From CBDFMR01 sp965249765 (GTDB lineage Bacteria; Bacteroidota; Bacteroidia; Chitinophagales; Saprospiraceae): 64,000 nucleotides of DNA. Shown here in pieces: positions 36,199 through 45,554 of this stretch. The number at the start of each line of letters is the position of its first letter. Within the stretch, counting starts at the first letter, position 1. The stretch spans positions 806,001 to 870,000 of the forward strand of contig CBDFMR010000005.1 in the NCBI GenBank assembly GCA_965249765.1, in the 5' to 3' direction. A program made the position numbers and the translations under genes. Below the pieces are notes generated by a model. The model saw only the letters and a list, made by a program, of their open reading frames with translations. It was not told where the DNA came from and searched no databases.

Positions 36199-39100
36199 TC
36201 AATTCACAACAAATTCTTTCGATATCTTATTTCCTTCACCATCATAATACATCATTATATAAAGTCCTGATGTAAGGCCATCGAGATCAATGCTTTGATC
36301 TTGAGTAACACTTTTGACTTCTTTAACCACTTGGCCTGAAGAATTGAGAATCACCATTTCTCCATTGACAGTAACATCAAATTGCACATTTACTCTATCT
36401 GTTGCAGGGTTGGGAAACAGTTTCATCTTACCTACTTTATTTTTGGCCGAACCACTGATTACCTGGGCATCGGATTTAGACCTACTAGAAAGATTAATAT
36501 CTTCTTCACTTCCCTTTAAGTCACTTCCACCCACTATGTATAGGCAATAGTCCTCAGTCTCACCATCCCAGAATTTTTCACACGGACCTGAAGGCCATCC
36601 TCCTTTCTTCATCGATACCCTCATAGTGGTATAGCCATTCCAGATATTGGTAGGAATACCGAGATTCCCATTTATAGTACCGGCACTGGATCCATAAGCA
36701 AAGTACTCGCCTGAGTCAAAGAAGTCTCCATCCATATTCCAGTCAACCCACACTTTCCAATAAACGGTTGTTGGACCATTGGGACCAAATCCGGGAGAAA
36801 GGCTTATTCCACATACTTGGCCGGGAGTGATCTTAGTACATAGATTAGTATAGTCAGCGTATCCTCCATTATTACCTGAGTAATTGTTGATCGTATGGAA
36901 CCCTACATGGTTGATGTAGGCATTCTTAGTGCTTACTCCTCCTGGAGAACAACCAGAACTCTCAACCGTGATATCGAAAGAACACCAAGCTCCATTGCCA
37001 CATGCATCAGTAGCCTCGTATGATATAGTTGTAGTGGATCCTTTTGGGAAGAACGAGCCACTAGCGGGCCCACCAGTTTGGAAAACATTGACACAGCCCG
37101 GGATTTCCATGATGTATTCTAGCGCTTGTGTGTTATACTGGTCATTCCAGAGTCCATTGTTTAGCATTTCTACATAATCCTGCTGCCCGAGATAGTCATT
37201 GGGTTGATTGGGATACCAATTGGAATACGTCAGAGGATCACCATTTGCCCAGACAAAGGACCCCTCTTGACCGGCATCGTTGAGTCCAATGTAAGCACTC
37301 TGAAGAGTCAAGATATTGGCCAAGAAATTATTTTCAGTAGCAGAGTTAATCGAGGCCAAATATCCACCATGAGAAGCCGATATCGCTTGTGCTGTTGGCC
37401 AAAGTGCTGGTTGTAATGAGCAATAGTAATAGCTACCACTCAATTCGCCCATGTACATAAATCCTGGAATAGGCTCTCCATGAGCGCAGGACTCGCTACA
37501 GCATGTTGTGGCCTCAGGATCACTCCATGTAATGTATGCTCCTGATCCCGAGCAATAGACCGTAACACCATCTGGACAGTCAAAGTTGATCGCGTCATCG
37601 ACGGTCACTTTAAAGCTGCAAGTTCCGACATTCCCACAGGCATCTGTCACCTCGTATGTAACTGTAGTAGTACCTTCTGGAAATACCGAGCCGCTTGTAG
37701 GTCCAGAGGTTTGAATTACCGAACTACAAGGAATTTCCATAATGAACTCCAAAAGTTTCGTGTTGTACTGATCGTTCCATTGACCAGTGCTCAGCATTTC
37801 TACAAAATCTTGCTGACCCGCATAGTCATTTGGTTGACCTGGATACCAGTTGGTATAAGTCACTGCGTCTCCATTCACCCACTGGAAGCTTCCTTCGCTA
37901 CTTGCATCTGACAAACCGATGAATGCATTTTGATTGACAAGTAGATTGGCTAGGAAGGCATTTTCAGCGGCGCTATTGACGACGGCTAGATGACCTCCAT
38001 TTGAATGACTTAGGTACTGAGCCTGTACCCAAGATTGTGGATCCAAAGAGCAATAATACAAATGTCCATCAAATGCTCCCATGAAGATGAATCCAGATAT
38101 AGGCTCTCCAGATGCACAGTCATTACATCCAGAGGTGAAACTTGGCTCATCCCATTCTACAATTGTGCTTCCAGAAGCCTCACAGTTAACAGTAATATCA
38201 TCAGGACAATCGATAATCACGTTGGGTTCAATAGTAACATGGAAAGTGCAAGTAGTAGTATTTCCGCAAGGGTCGGTAGCTGTATACACAATAGTCGTTG
38301 TACCTACAGGAAATACGTCACCTGAATAATAATTGGATGTAACATTAAAAAGACAATTGTCTTCAAACGTGGGCTCTTGCCAGTTAACTGGCTCTCCAAT
38401 CCATCCTGTAATATCCGCAGGACAATAGACAGAAACTGGAGCCTCATTATCGCTGAGTTCGATTCCTTGTTCACAGGAAGCCGTTAGATTTGGATGATTG
38501 AGATCGGCAGCAGTCCACACTCTGATAAAAGAAATGGTACCTGGACAATCACCATTAATTACCTCAATGTCTTGATAAGTAATAACAGGTGGATCACAAT
38601 TGGGATCTCCAGCTACGGCTGTCGCTGTTCCTGTATTTGAAGATGCAATATCAGTACCAGGACATCCCCAGAAATCATCAGGACAAGTAATTATCGGAGA
38701 AGACGTACAACAATTATCTGTAACAGTAATGAAGAACCAACAAGTAGATGTATTGCCACAAGCATCAGTAGCAGTATAGGTCACTTCAGTTGTACCTATT
38801 GGGAAAGAATCTCCGCTATCATAAGTTGAATCAATTGAAGAAACCTCGCAATTATCTGTGGCAATGGGATCATTCCAGGTGACTATGGCTTCACAATTAT
38901 CACCAGAAGCTACTACCTGATCGGTAGGACAGGAGGTGAAGATTGGTGCTTCGTCATCAATAAGTGAAATGAATTGATTACAACTTACTGTCAATGTGGC
39001 ATTGTTGGGGTCAGTTGCCGTCCATATTCTCTTGATTTCTTTCTGACCTTCACACGGACCTTCAGAGATAATCTGGTCCTGATAAGTAATAATCGGATCG

Positions 39101-40662
39101 GCACATCCCATACCAGGTGTGACGGTGGGATAGCCATGAACACCTACTCCTCCACCAAAATCGCACTCAACTGATGTTGATGAACAACCAATGGGGGTGT
39201 ATGGATTACCAGATTCATCAATATATTCAATGAACGCACCCGTAGAACAGTCGATAACTTCAATATAATCCGTAGAAATAGGATTCGCCAAATGGTAACT
39301 GTCTAAATCGTTGCAGGTTATACCTGAGAAGTTGAGTAGCGTAGAACTTTGTCCGGTATTCATGTCAAAGACTAAAAGACTACTCGATGTACAATAGTAA
39401 ATGATTCCACAGTCATCTACTGTGACACCTTTTGCTGTACCGGGAATGGTATATAGTCCCAATTGATTACCATTTATATCATACTTGGCAACTAGATTGC
39501 TTCCGCTTATCCAGAAATAACCTTGTGTACTATGTGTTAGATCTAGTGTTGTACTTAGTGAAGTAGAGAATAAGATAGTGCCCTGTCCAGTAGACAAGTT
39601 TAATTGTAGCACCTTTTCGTTACTATTCACAGCATATAAGTTTCCATTTTCACTAAGGTCTAAGCCTACTATAGCACTAGGTACACCAATATTACCGATC
39701 AATGAATAAGCTGCTGTTGCGTAATCACCGATGTATAATTTACCAGAAGCAGCAAAGTAAAATTCGTCTTCGTCATTGGGGTTGGTGGCTATACTATAGA
39801 AAGGTCCAGGCGCATTAGCCAATGAAATGCTGGACATTGTTCCGGTCCCAGGGTTATATTTAAATACTTGATCAGCATCATCACTTATTCCCATGAGTCC
39901 TGATGTCACTTCGTCGACCAGACAATTTTCACATTGTGTAGATCTTGCATCGGAACAGAGGGTAATGTCAGCTGGACAAGTAATTGTAGGTGGGGCCGAA
40001 CAACAAGTCCCTTCGATAGTTATAGAAAATGAACATTGTGATGTATTCCCACAAACATCAGTGGCTGTATATTGAACCGTAGTAGCTCCAATGTTAAAAA
40101 TGTCTCCGCTACTGTGTGATCCGGTGAAAGAGATCAATTCACAATTATCTGAAGCTGAAGGTTCAGTATAATTGACGATACCCTCACATTCAGAACCGAC
40201 TTGAACCGTAATATCCTGTGGGCAATTAGTTATTTGTGGTGCTTCGTCGTCCTTTAAAAGGATAGTCTGAGTACAATCCGAGACGAGCCAAGGATTACTA
40301 TTATTTGGATACACTGCTGTCCAGACGCGCTGGAGAAAGACCTGCCCGGTACAAGGTCCCGTAGAAACAATATTATCCACATAGGATATGACGGGTTGCT
40401 CACAATTGACATCTCCTGGTGTTGCCGTGGCCCACCCAGTAGATGCTGGCTCTGTATCATCGCCAAGACAACCAAAGTAGTTTGGTGGACAAACAATGAC
40501 GGGAGAAGTAATACAGTCTGCAAATTCGGAAGTTAGGGACAAAGATTCAACACTGCCATCATCATAACACAGATCGATGAGTGAAGATTTTCCGGATAAA
40601 CTAATTCCAATGATAAATGAACAAAGGAGTACACATACTCTTTGAAGTACAAAGTGTTTCAT
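36199..40662 (-). CDS. Giant modular surface protein: HYR repeats, two C-type lectin domains, GEVED, T9SS sorting domain
   Basis: 1487 residues. Signal peptide at 1-24. At least five HYR-type modules are seen (pattern CPxDITV ... DNC ... FPxGTTxVxYTATDxCGNxxxCxFxVTV). A propeller-like segment lies at about 240-480. Two C-type lectin-like domains at about 853-975 and 1062-1187 are near-duplicates (WYPGQPNDYAGQQDFVEML and WYPNQPNDYLGQQDYVEML, each with GQWNDQYNT or GLWNDQYNT). A GEVED domain is at about 1282-1374 (VDWNMDGDFFDSGE). A T9SS sorting domain ends it (LFPNPATDRVNV ... GLYIMMYY). Likely a surface adhesin or carbohydrate binder. A terminator follows. Confidence 0.92.
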   Translation of the reverse strand: MKHFVLQRVCVLLCSFIIGISLSGKSSLIDLCYDDGSVESLSLTSEFADCITSPVIVCPPNYFGCLGDDTEPASTGWATATPGDVNCEQPVISYVDNIVSTGPCTGQVFLQRVWTAVYPNNSNPWLVSDCTQTILLKDDEAPQITNCPQDITVQVGSECEGIVNYTEPSASDNCELISFTGSHSSGDIFNIGATTVQYTATDVCGNTSQCSFSITIEGTCCSAPPTITCPADITLCSDARSTQCENCLVDEVTSGLMGISDDADQVFKYNPGTGTMSSISLANAPGPFYSIATNPNDEDEFYFAASGKLYIGDYATAAYSLIGNIGVPSAIVGLDLSENGNLYAVNSNEKVLQLNLSTGQGTILFSTSLSTTLDLTHSTQGYFWISGSNLVAKYDINGNQLGLYTIPGTAKGVTVDDCGIIYYCTSSSLLVFDMNTGQSSTLLNFSGITCNDLDSYHLANPISTDYIEVIDCSTGAFIEYIDESGNPYTPIGCSSTSVECDFGGGVGVHGYPTVTPGMGCADPIITYQDQIISEGPCEGQKEIKRIWTATDPNNATLTVSCNQFISLIDDEAPIFTSCPTDQVVASGDNCEAIVTWNDPIATDNCEVSSIDSTYDSGDSFPIGTTEVTYTATDACGNTSTCWFFITVTDNCCTSSPIITCPDDFWGCPGTDIASSNTGTATAVAGDPNCDPPVITYQDIEVINGDCPGTISFIRVWTAADLNHPNLTASCEQGIELSDNEAPVSVYCPADITGWIGEPVNWQEPTFEDNCLFNVTSNYYSGDVFPVGTTTIVYTATDPCGNTTTCTFHVTIEPNVIIDCPDDITVNCEASGSTIVEWDEPSFTSGCNDCASGEPISGFIFMGAFDGHLYYCSLDPQSWVQAQYLSHSNGGHLAVVNSAAENAFLANLLVNQNAFIGLSDASSEGSFQWVNGDAVTYTNWYPGQPNDYAGQQDFVEMLSTGQWNDQYNTKLLEFIMEIPCSSVIQTSGPTSGSVFPEGTTTVTYEVTDACGNVGTCSFKVTVDDAINFDCPDGVTVYCSGSGAYITWSDPEATTCCSESCAHGEPIPGFMYMGELSGSYYYCSLQPALWPTAQAISASHGGYLASINSATENNFLANILTLQSAYIGLNDAGQEGSFVWANGDPLTYSNWYPNQPNDYLGQQDYVEMLNNGLWNDQYNTQALEYIMEIPGCVNVFQTGGPASGSFFPKGSTTTISYEATDACGNGAWCSFDITVESSGCSPGGVSTKNAYINHVGFHTINNYSGNNGGYADYTNLCTKITPGQVCGISLSPGFGPNGPTTVYWKVWVDWNMDGDFFDSGEYFAYGSSAGTINGNLGIPTNIWNGYTTMRVSMKKGGWPSGPCEKFWDGETEDYCLYIVGGSDLKGSEEDINLSSRSKSDAQVISGSAKNKVGKMKLFPNPATDRVNVQFDVTVNGEMVILNSSGQVVKEVKSVTQDQSIDLDGLTSGLYIMMYYDGEGNKISKEFVVN

Positions 40663-40951
40663 AACATTTGTTTTGATTAATCAATTTGAGTGATGAATGT
40701 TGTTCTGAGCATGAAAACCCTCTCTGATCAGCGATTGAGATACATTGACCCAATACAAATTAATTGCATTTTGCCGAAGAATCCATTGATTGAGACGACG
40801 ATGTTCAGTAAAGGGTTGCTTATTAATTATTAATATTTTGTTAATAAATTTTATAATCAAATATATTATTGCCAATGTACAATTATAGAAAGTCATTGCT
40901 TTGCCAACGAAAATCAAGAGTTTGGTCGAAAATATCACTTACATTTAGTCG

Positions 40952-42649
40952 ATGTTACAAGCAAAGGCCCTTGCCATATTGAAGTCTGGACGTAATGTAT
41001 TCTTGACGGGATCTGCTGGCACGGGGAAGACTTATCTGATCAATCAATACATTGACTACCTCAAGAGCCATGACATTGATGTGGCCATTACTGCAAGTAC
41101 TGGAATTGCAGCTACTCATATTGGTGGACAAACAATTCATTCATTTTGTGGTATTGGAATCAGGGATGCGCTCACAGGCAAGGAGCTGAAATCAATCAAG
41201 GAGAAGAAATACATAAGTAGCAATCTTACTCAGATTTCTGTGTTGGTAATTGATGAGATTTCCATGTTGCATCTTAAACAGCTGGAATTGGTAAGTAAAG
41301 TGCTTCAATACGTAAGAGAAGATACCTCACCCTTTGGCGGTGTACAAATAGTTCTCTGCGGTGACTTTTTCCAAATGCCCCCTATATCAAAAACCGGTGA
41401 ATCAGACTATGAAAAGTTTGCCTTCATGGCTCCCTGTTGGTTGAGTGCTTCCTTCACCGTTTGTTATCTAACAATACAATACCGACAATCAAGAAATGAA
41501 CTCATGGATGTCCTTGATGAGATCCGGGGGAATCGGGTGAGTCAATCAACACATGAGCTATTGAAACGCACAATGAAGCCGAAGCGGAAATTAAGATCTT
41601 CGACATACCTATACACTCATAATGTGGATGTCGATGCGATGAATCTCAAGAAGCTTGGCGAGATCCATGAGGATGAGAAGAAATTTCTAGCGATCACCAA
41701 GGGTAACCAAAAGATTGTTCAATCTCTAAGAAAGTCAGTCTTGGCACCTGAAACATTAAAACTTAAGAAGGGAGCTGTAGTCATGTTTGTAAGAAACAAC
41801 CCTGATGAAGGATACTTAAATGGGACAATGGGCACAGTTGTAGGCTTTGATCTAGTAGATGAGACTTCCTTGCCAAAAGTCAAACTCAAAGGCGGTAGAA
41901 CCATACTTGCTTCTACCGAAGAATGGAGAGTAGAGGACGTCAATGGGAAAAAGCTGGCATCTTACGAGCAGTTTCCACTACGTCTGGGCTGGGCGATTAC
42001 AGTCCATAAAAGTCAGGGCATGACTCTTGAAGAAGCTGAGATGGACTTGAGTAAAACCTTTGAGGCTGGCCAGGGGTATGTGGCCTTATCAAGATTGAAA
42101 GATATTGGGGGACTGACACTTCATGGATATAATGACACGGCTCTTCGGGTTAACGATCTTGCACTCAAAGCCGATAAGAGATTTCAAGTGTTGAGTGCAA
42201 ATGTCGACTTGAACCTTCCTGAGGAAAAATTAGAAACTGAGTTTGAAGTGTTTATTCTTAATAGCGGAGGTAGACTAAAAGCAAAAAAAGGAAGAAGGAA
42301 GAAGTCCAAGAAAAGCAAGAAAAGAGCAACTCATGAGGTCACCACTGACCTCGTTCTTCAAGGAATGAGCATTGATGACATTGCACGTGAGAGAGAATAT
42401 ACAAGAGGTACGATCATAGGCCATTTGCTGAAGATAAGAGAGTCGGGTAGCGAAATTGATCTTGACTACCTCAGACCTAAGAACGAGCTCATTGACACGG
42501 TACAGAAAGCAGTAGAAAAACTTAAAGAAAAGGACAAAGATGCACTGTTGACTGACAAGGGAATGATAAGATTAGGTCCTATCCATTCTTACCTCAATCG
42601 TCAACTTGACTATGACATGATCAAACTATGTCTGATATTTGTAGAATAG
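40952..42649 (+). CDS. Pif1/RecD-like ATP-dependent helicase with C-terminal helix-turn-helix
   Basis: 565 residues. Walker A GSAGTGKT at 20-27, Walker B VLVIDEISML with D101-E102, QYRQS, then a UvrD_C_2-like segment (GWAITVHKSQGMTLEEAEMDL) and VALSRLKDIGGL, all typical of Pif1-type superfamily 1 helicases. After a Lys-rich linker (KAKKGRRKKSKKSKKR) the C-terminus has an HTH_40-type domain (LVLQGMSIDDIAREREYTRGTIIGHL) like that at the end of some RecQ proteins. It may act on structured DNA; the target is unknown. TTTG at 40921 and TACATTTA at 40940 form a possible promoter ending at the ATG. Confidence 0.9.
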   Translation: MLQAKALAILKSGRNVFLTGSAGTGKTYLINQYIDYLKSHDIDVAITASTGIAATHIGGQTIHSFCGIGIRDALTGKELKSIKEKKYISSNLTQISVLVIDEISMLHLKQLELVSKVLQYVREDTSPFGGVQIVLCGDFFQMPPISKTGESDYEKFAFMAPCWLSASFTVCYLTIQYRQSRNELMDVLDEIRGNRVSQSTHELLKRTMKPKRKLRSSTYLYTHNVDVDAMNLKKLGEIHEDEKKFLAITKGNQKIVQSLRKSVLAPETLKLKKGAVVMFVRNNPDEGYLNGTMGTVVGFDLVDETSLPKVKLKGGRTILASTEEWRVEDVNGKKLASYEQFPLRLGWAITVHKSQGMTLEEAEMDLSKTFEAGQGYVALSRLKDIGGLTLHGYNDTALRVNDLALKADKRFQVLSANVDLNLPEEKLETEFEVFILNSGGRLKAKKGRRKKSKKSKKRATHEVTTDLVLQGMSIDDIAREREYTRGTIIGHLLKIRESGSEIDLDYLRPKNELIDTVQKAVEKLKEKDKDALLTDKGMIRLGPIHSYLNRQLDYDMIKLCLIFVE

Positions 42650-42663
42650 AGGTGTCTTAAATA

Positions 42664-42984
42664 TTAGCGGATATCGTTGTCTTTTTTTTCAATCAAAATC
42701 AGCCTCACGATTTGTCCCGATTCTATGATCGCCTTGTGCAAATCACCATCAGAAATATTGATCATATCTCCCTCACTGAATTGGATGACCTCTTCATGAA
42801 ATTCTATTTTAAAAGCCCCTTCTATGACATAACCGATATGAGCGCTTGCACACCATTCTTGCTCATGAAAGTTTTCATCAAACTCTACGAACCGGAGTTT
42901 ATAATCATCGACCAAGATTGTTTTTTCTTTTACTCCTGGAGCCAAGGTCCATTGATACCTAGTGAAATCTATTTTTCGATTCAT
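42664..42984 (-). CDS. Cupin-domain protein
   Basis: 106 residues from the ATG at 42984; the longer frame to 43044 would overlap the divergent gene. The cupin barrel is visible in EQEWCASAHIGYVIEGAFKIEF (first motif, with metal-ligand His) and GDMINISDGDLHKAI (second motif). Similar small cupins occur beside enzymes or regulators; substrate unknown. Confidence 0.82.
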   Translation of the reverse strand: MNRKIDFTRYQWTLAPGVKEKTILVDDYKLRFVEFDENFHEQEWCASAHIGYVIEGAFKIEFHEEVIQFSEGDMINISDGDLHKAIIESGQIVRLILIEKKDNDIR

Positions 42985-43023
42985 ACTGTGAAAACAAGTA
43001 TTATAATGTTTTGTTGAAAAGTA

Positions 43024-43539
43024 ATGAATTCGATGAAATGCCAACGTGAAAAATTCAGTTTTGAATCAGGAGTGGCGTATATCAACGGGGCCAATATGTC
43101 TCCAATACTCAAGTCATCTGAATCAATTGGAAGAGATGCGATGGTGAGAGGAGGTAATCCCCCAAAAGTCTCACCAGATTTTTTTTTTGAACCAATAGCC
43201 CAGATTAAAAGATCATTTTCTAAGCTAATTAACTGCGACTGGCAAAGAATTGCTGTCATGCCATCTACGGCCTATGGTATTTCAACGGTAATAAAAAATA
43301 TCTCATTGAGGCCCGAACAAAACATAGTCCTTCTAGAAGGTCAATTTACAAGCAATGTCTATCCATGGATGAAACTGGCTGAAAAAACTGGAGCCTCTAT
43401 AAGAATGATCACTCCACCAGATGCATGGGAAGATCAAGGATCGTTGTGGACGGAAAGGATTCTTGAAAGTATTGATGCACAGACAGCCGTAGTTTCCATG
43501 GGTATGGTCCATTGGACTGATGGACAAGATTCGACTTGA
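43024..43539 (+). CDS. Class V aminotransferase-like enzyme, 5' part (frameshifted)
   Basis: 171 codons: INGANMSPILKSS is the N-terminal substrate loop, MPSTAYGISTV the cofactor phosphate region, then VVSMGMVHWTDG. The frame is lost right after the WTDG, where the gene should read TRFDLKTIGEKAR. The continuation is intact in the frame starting at 43524. One missing base in the Gly codon at 43522-43523 explains it. The cupin gene is divergent. Confidence 0.75.
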   Translation: MNSMKCQREKFSFESGVAYINGANMSPILKSSESIGRDAMVRGGNPPKVSPDFFFEPIAQIKRSFSKLINCDWQRIAVMPSTAYGISTVIKNISLRPEQNIVLLEGQFTSNVYPWMKLAEKTGASIRMITPPDAWEDQGSLWTERILESIDAQTAVVSMGMVHWTDGQDST

Positions 43540-44186
43540 AAACTATAGGAGAAAAAGCGCGGAGACAGGGATCTTATTTCATACTGGATGGTACACAAGT
43601 AATCGGTGCTGCTCCTGTAGATATAGACGAGCTAAAAGTGGATGCGCTTGTTTGTGCTGGATACAAGTGGCTGCTGGCGCCTTACTCGATAAGCGTTTCA
43701 TACTTCGGAGAGCGATTTGATGGTGGCGATCCATTGGAAGAATATTGGATAAATAAAGTGAAGAGTGATGACTTCGCCAAATTAACCACTTATCAGGACG
43801 AATACCGAAACAAGGCCCATAGATACTCGATGGGTGAACAAAGCAACCTAATCCTTGCACCGATGATGGCAGAAGGTCTTCGTCAAGTGCTGGAATGGGG
43901 AGTGGAAAATATCCAGAAGTATTGCAGGAGTTTGATGGAACATACAGTTGACGAGTTAAAGGAATTGGCGCTATCGGTAGAGAGTTCTACTGATTTATAT
44001 GGACACATCTTTGGAGTGAATCCCGAGGGCCTAATTGACCTCGATGTTCTATTTAATGAATTTGAGAGAAACAAGATATATGTTTCGAGAAGAGGAAGAA
44101 GCATTAGAATCTCGCTGCATGTATACAACGACTTGGGTGAGATGGAATTGCTAGTGCAATGTTTTAGAAAAGCATTGGGAAAATAG
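43536..44186 (+). CDS. Class V aminotransferase-like enzyme, 3' part (frameshifted)
   Basis: 216 codons continuing the gene at 43024. It carries LDGTQVIGA with the Asp that contacts the pyridine nitrogen (D18 here) and Q21, and the PLP lysine in AGYKWLLAPY (K44). The C-terminal small domain is complete to LVQCFRKALGK. Its own TTG start is an artefact of the shift. With the 5' part it makes a ~387-residue cysteine desulfurase/kynureninase-like protein. Confidence 0.75.
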   Translation: MKTIGEKARRQGSYFILDGTQVIGAAPVDIDELKVDALVCAGYKWLLAPYSISVSYFGERFDGGDPLEEYWINKVKSDDFAKLTTYQDEYRNKAHRYSMGEQSNLILAPMMAEGLRQVLEWGVENIQKYCRSLMEHTVDELKELALSVESSTDLYGHIFGVNPEGLIDLDVLFNEFERNKIYVSRRGRSIRISLHVYNDLGEMELLVQCFRKALGK

Positions 44187-44195
44187 ACACGGTGT

Positions 44196-44591
44196 TTATT
44201 GAATAAATGTATTCTTTTCGCTATGCCTGATTTTAAACAGCATCAAAGCTTTCATTAAGCTGGCTTTTTCCTTGGCCTCATCAGCCTTGGGACCATCGAA
44301 AATCTTATCAATGGTCTGAGTCCAGATTTCGTACCACCTATCAAAATGATCCTCCGTAAGTCTCTCTAGTCTATTAATCCCAATGTGTGCCTTTACTGGG
44401 TTGCCAGTGTAGGTAGGCTGAGAAAACAATATTGTGTTCCAGAATCCTGCAATCTTCTCAGTATGCTCGTCCCAATTGAGATCCATCACATCATTGAAGA
44501 TATAGCCGATCACATCATCTTTTCTTACAACACCGTAAAATGTGTCTATAAGATTATAAATGTCTTTATAGGTCTCGATATCTCTTTTCAT
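44196..44591 (-). CDS. Group III truncated hemoglobin
   Basis: 131 residues. Two-over-two globin of the group III pattern: DTFYGVVRKDDVIGYIFNDV early, then HTEKIAGFWNTILFSQPTYTGNPVKAHIGI with the proximal-site His, and HFDRWYEIWTQTID. Members bind oxygen, nitric oxide or cyanide, often in microaerobic stress. It converges with the aminotransferase fragment with a 9-base gap. Confidence 0.93.
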   Translation of the reverse strand: MKRDIETYKDIYNLIDTFYGVVRKDDVIGYIFNDVMDLNWDEHTEKIAGFWNTILFSQPTYTGNPVKAHIGINRLERLTEDHFDRWYEIWTQTIDKIFDGPKADEAKEKASLMKALMLFKIRHSEKNTFIQ

Positions 44592-44721
44592 GAAATCAAA
44601 ACAAGCTTTAAGCTTATAAGTTTTAAGAGATTTATTAACTATTTCTATGTAATTTGTACTGCCTTTAAAATAAGTAAAGGACTCAACAACCGCATTCAGC
44701 TAAGTAACCAACAACTTCATC

Positions 44722-45126
44722 ATGGATACACAAAAATTTCTTCTTGCAACGATCGTAGGTTCAGTAGTCGCTTTTGCTGCAGGATTTCTGATCTTTGGTC
44801 TCGGCCTAGCCAGATACATGGAAAAGAATATTGCTCAATCATCTGAACCGAATTTAATGTGGATCATAGTAGGACATGTGCTCATGGCCGCAGCTATAAC
44901 TTACATCTTTCAGCGATGGGCGGGCATCAAAACTGTAGCTACAGGAGCCAAGGCTGGAGCAATCATAGGATTATTGATTGCCCTTGCAAGCAACCTCATT
45001 TGGCTAGGTGCTTCAGGACTATTTACTGGCGGCCTTACTGCGGCTATTGTAGACGCACTGGCAGGTACTGTAATTTGGGCTGTTACCGGTGCTGCTGTAG
45101 GTTGGATGCTTGGACGAGGAGAATAA
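44722..45126 (+). CDS. Small four-span membrane protein
   Basis: 134 residues with four hydrophobic helices (FLLATIVGSVVAFAAGFLIF, LMWIIVGHVLMAAAITYIF, AGAIIGLLIALASNLIWL, AIVDALAGTVIWAVTGAAVGW), rich in Gly and Ala. No confident family. It is a single gene closed by a strong terminator. Confidence 0.75.
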   Translation: MDTQKFLLATIVGSVVAFAAGFLIFGLGLARYMEKNIAQSSEPNLMWIIVGHVLMAAAITYIFQRWAGIKTVATGAKAGAIIGLLIALASNLIWLGASGLFTGGLTAAIVDALAGTVIWAVTGAAVGWMLGRGE

Positions 45127-45136
45127 AATGAAGAAT

Positions 45137-45175
45137 AATAGGTTTGGGGCAACCCCAAGCCTATTTTCTTTTTTA
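45137..45175 (+). terminator. Strong terminator after the four-span membrane protein
   Basis: AATAGGTTTGGGG-CAA-CCCCAAGCCTATT gives 13 pairs and is followed by TTTCTTTTTT. It also sits just past the restored end (45180) of the convergent VOC gene, so it may serve both directions. Confidence 0.85.
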
Positions 45176-45179
45176 AAAG

Positions 45180-45529
45180 TTACATGTGGGCCATAATATT
45201 TATGGTCACGCTATTCGGATCTTTTATCCAGAATCTACGTATTCTTCATCGGTCAACGGGTATATAATTTCACAACCAGACTTGACAACTTTGTCGTACA
45301 ACTCTCTGATATCCTCTACATCAAAGGTGATTGACATATCATTAACTGAATAAGAACTGTCTTCTTTTTTGACAAGCGTAATTTGAGCATTTGGGTTAGA
45401 CTCGGAAAAGAAAGTTGCAACCCACCCCATGTCCATTGCTAAGGTCATTCCAAGAAAAACTCCATAGAAGGACTTGCTTTTTTCCATCTTTGACGTATGA
45501 ATATTAGGAACAATTCTGGATACTCTCAT
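45180..45529 (-). pseudogene. VOC/glyoxalase-family protein, frameshifted near its C-terminus
   Basis: The main frame (101 codons from the ATG at 45529) begins VSRIVPNIHTSKMEKSKSFYGVFLGM and is a normal VOC start, but stops after EEYVDSG. In another frame, from about 45242, the conserved ending appears: IRRFWIKDPNSVTINIMAHM, ending at 45180. The usual WGVRRF context suggests about four bases, or one base plus a codon, were lost at 45243-45247. Substrate unknown. It is 25 bases behind a GT2 gene. Confidence 0.75.
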
Positions 45530-45554
45530 GAGGACTAATTTTCTATTAAAAACC

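Noticed and set aside
40681..40938. An 85-codon minus-strand frame between the giant surface protein and the helicase
   Set aside because: AT-rich intergenic DNA with no motif; occupies the likely promoter regions.
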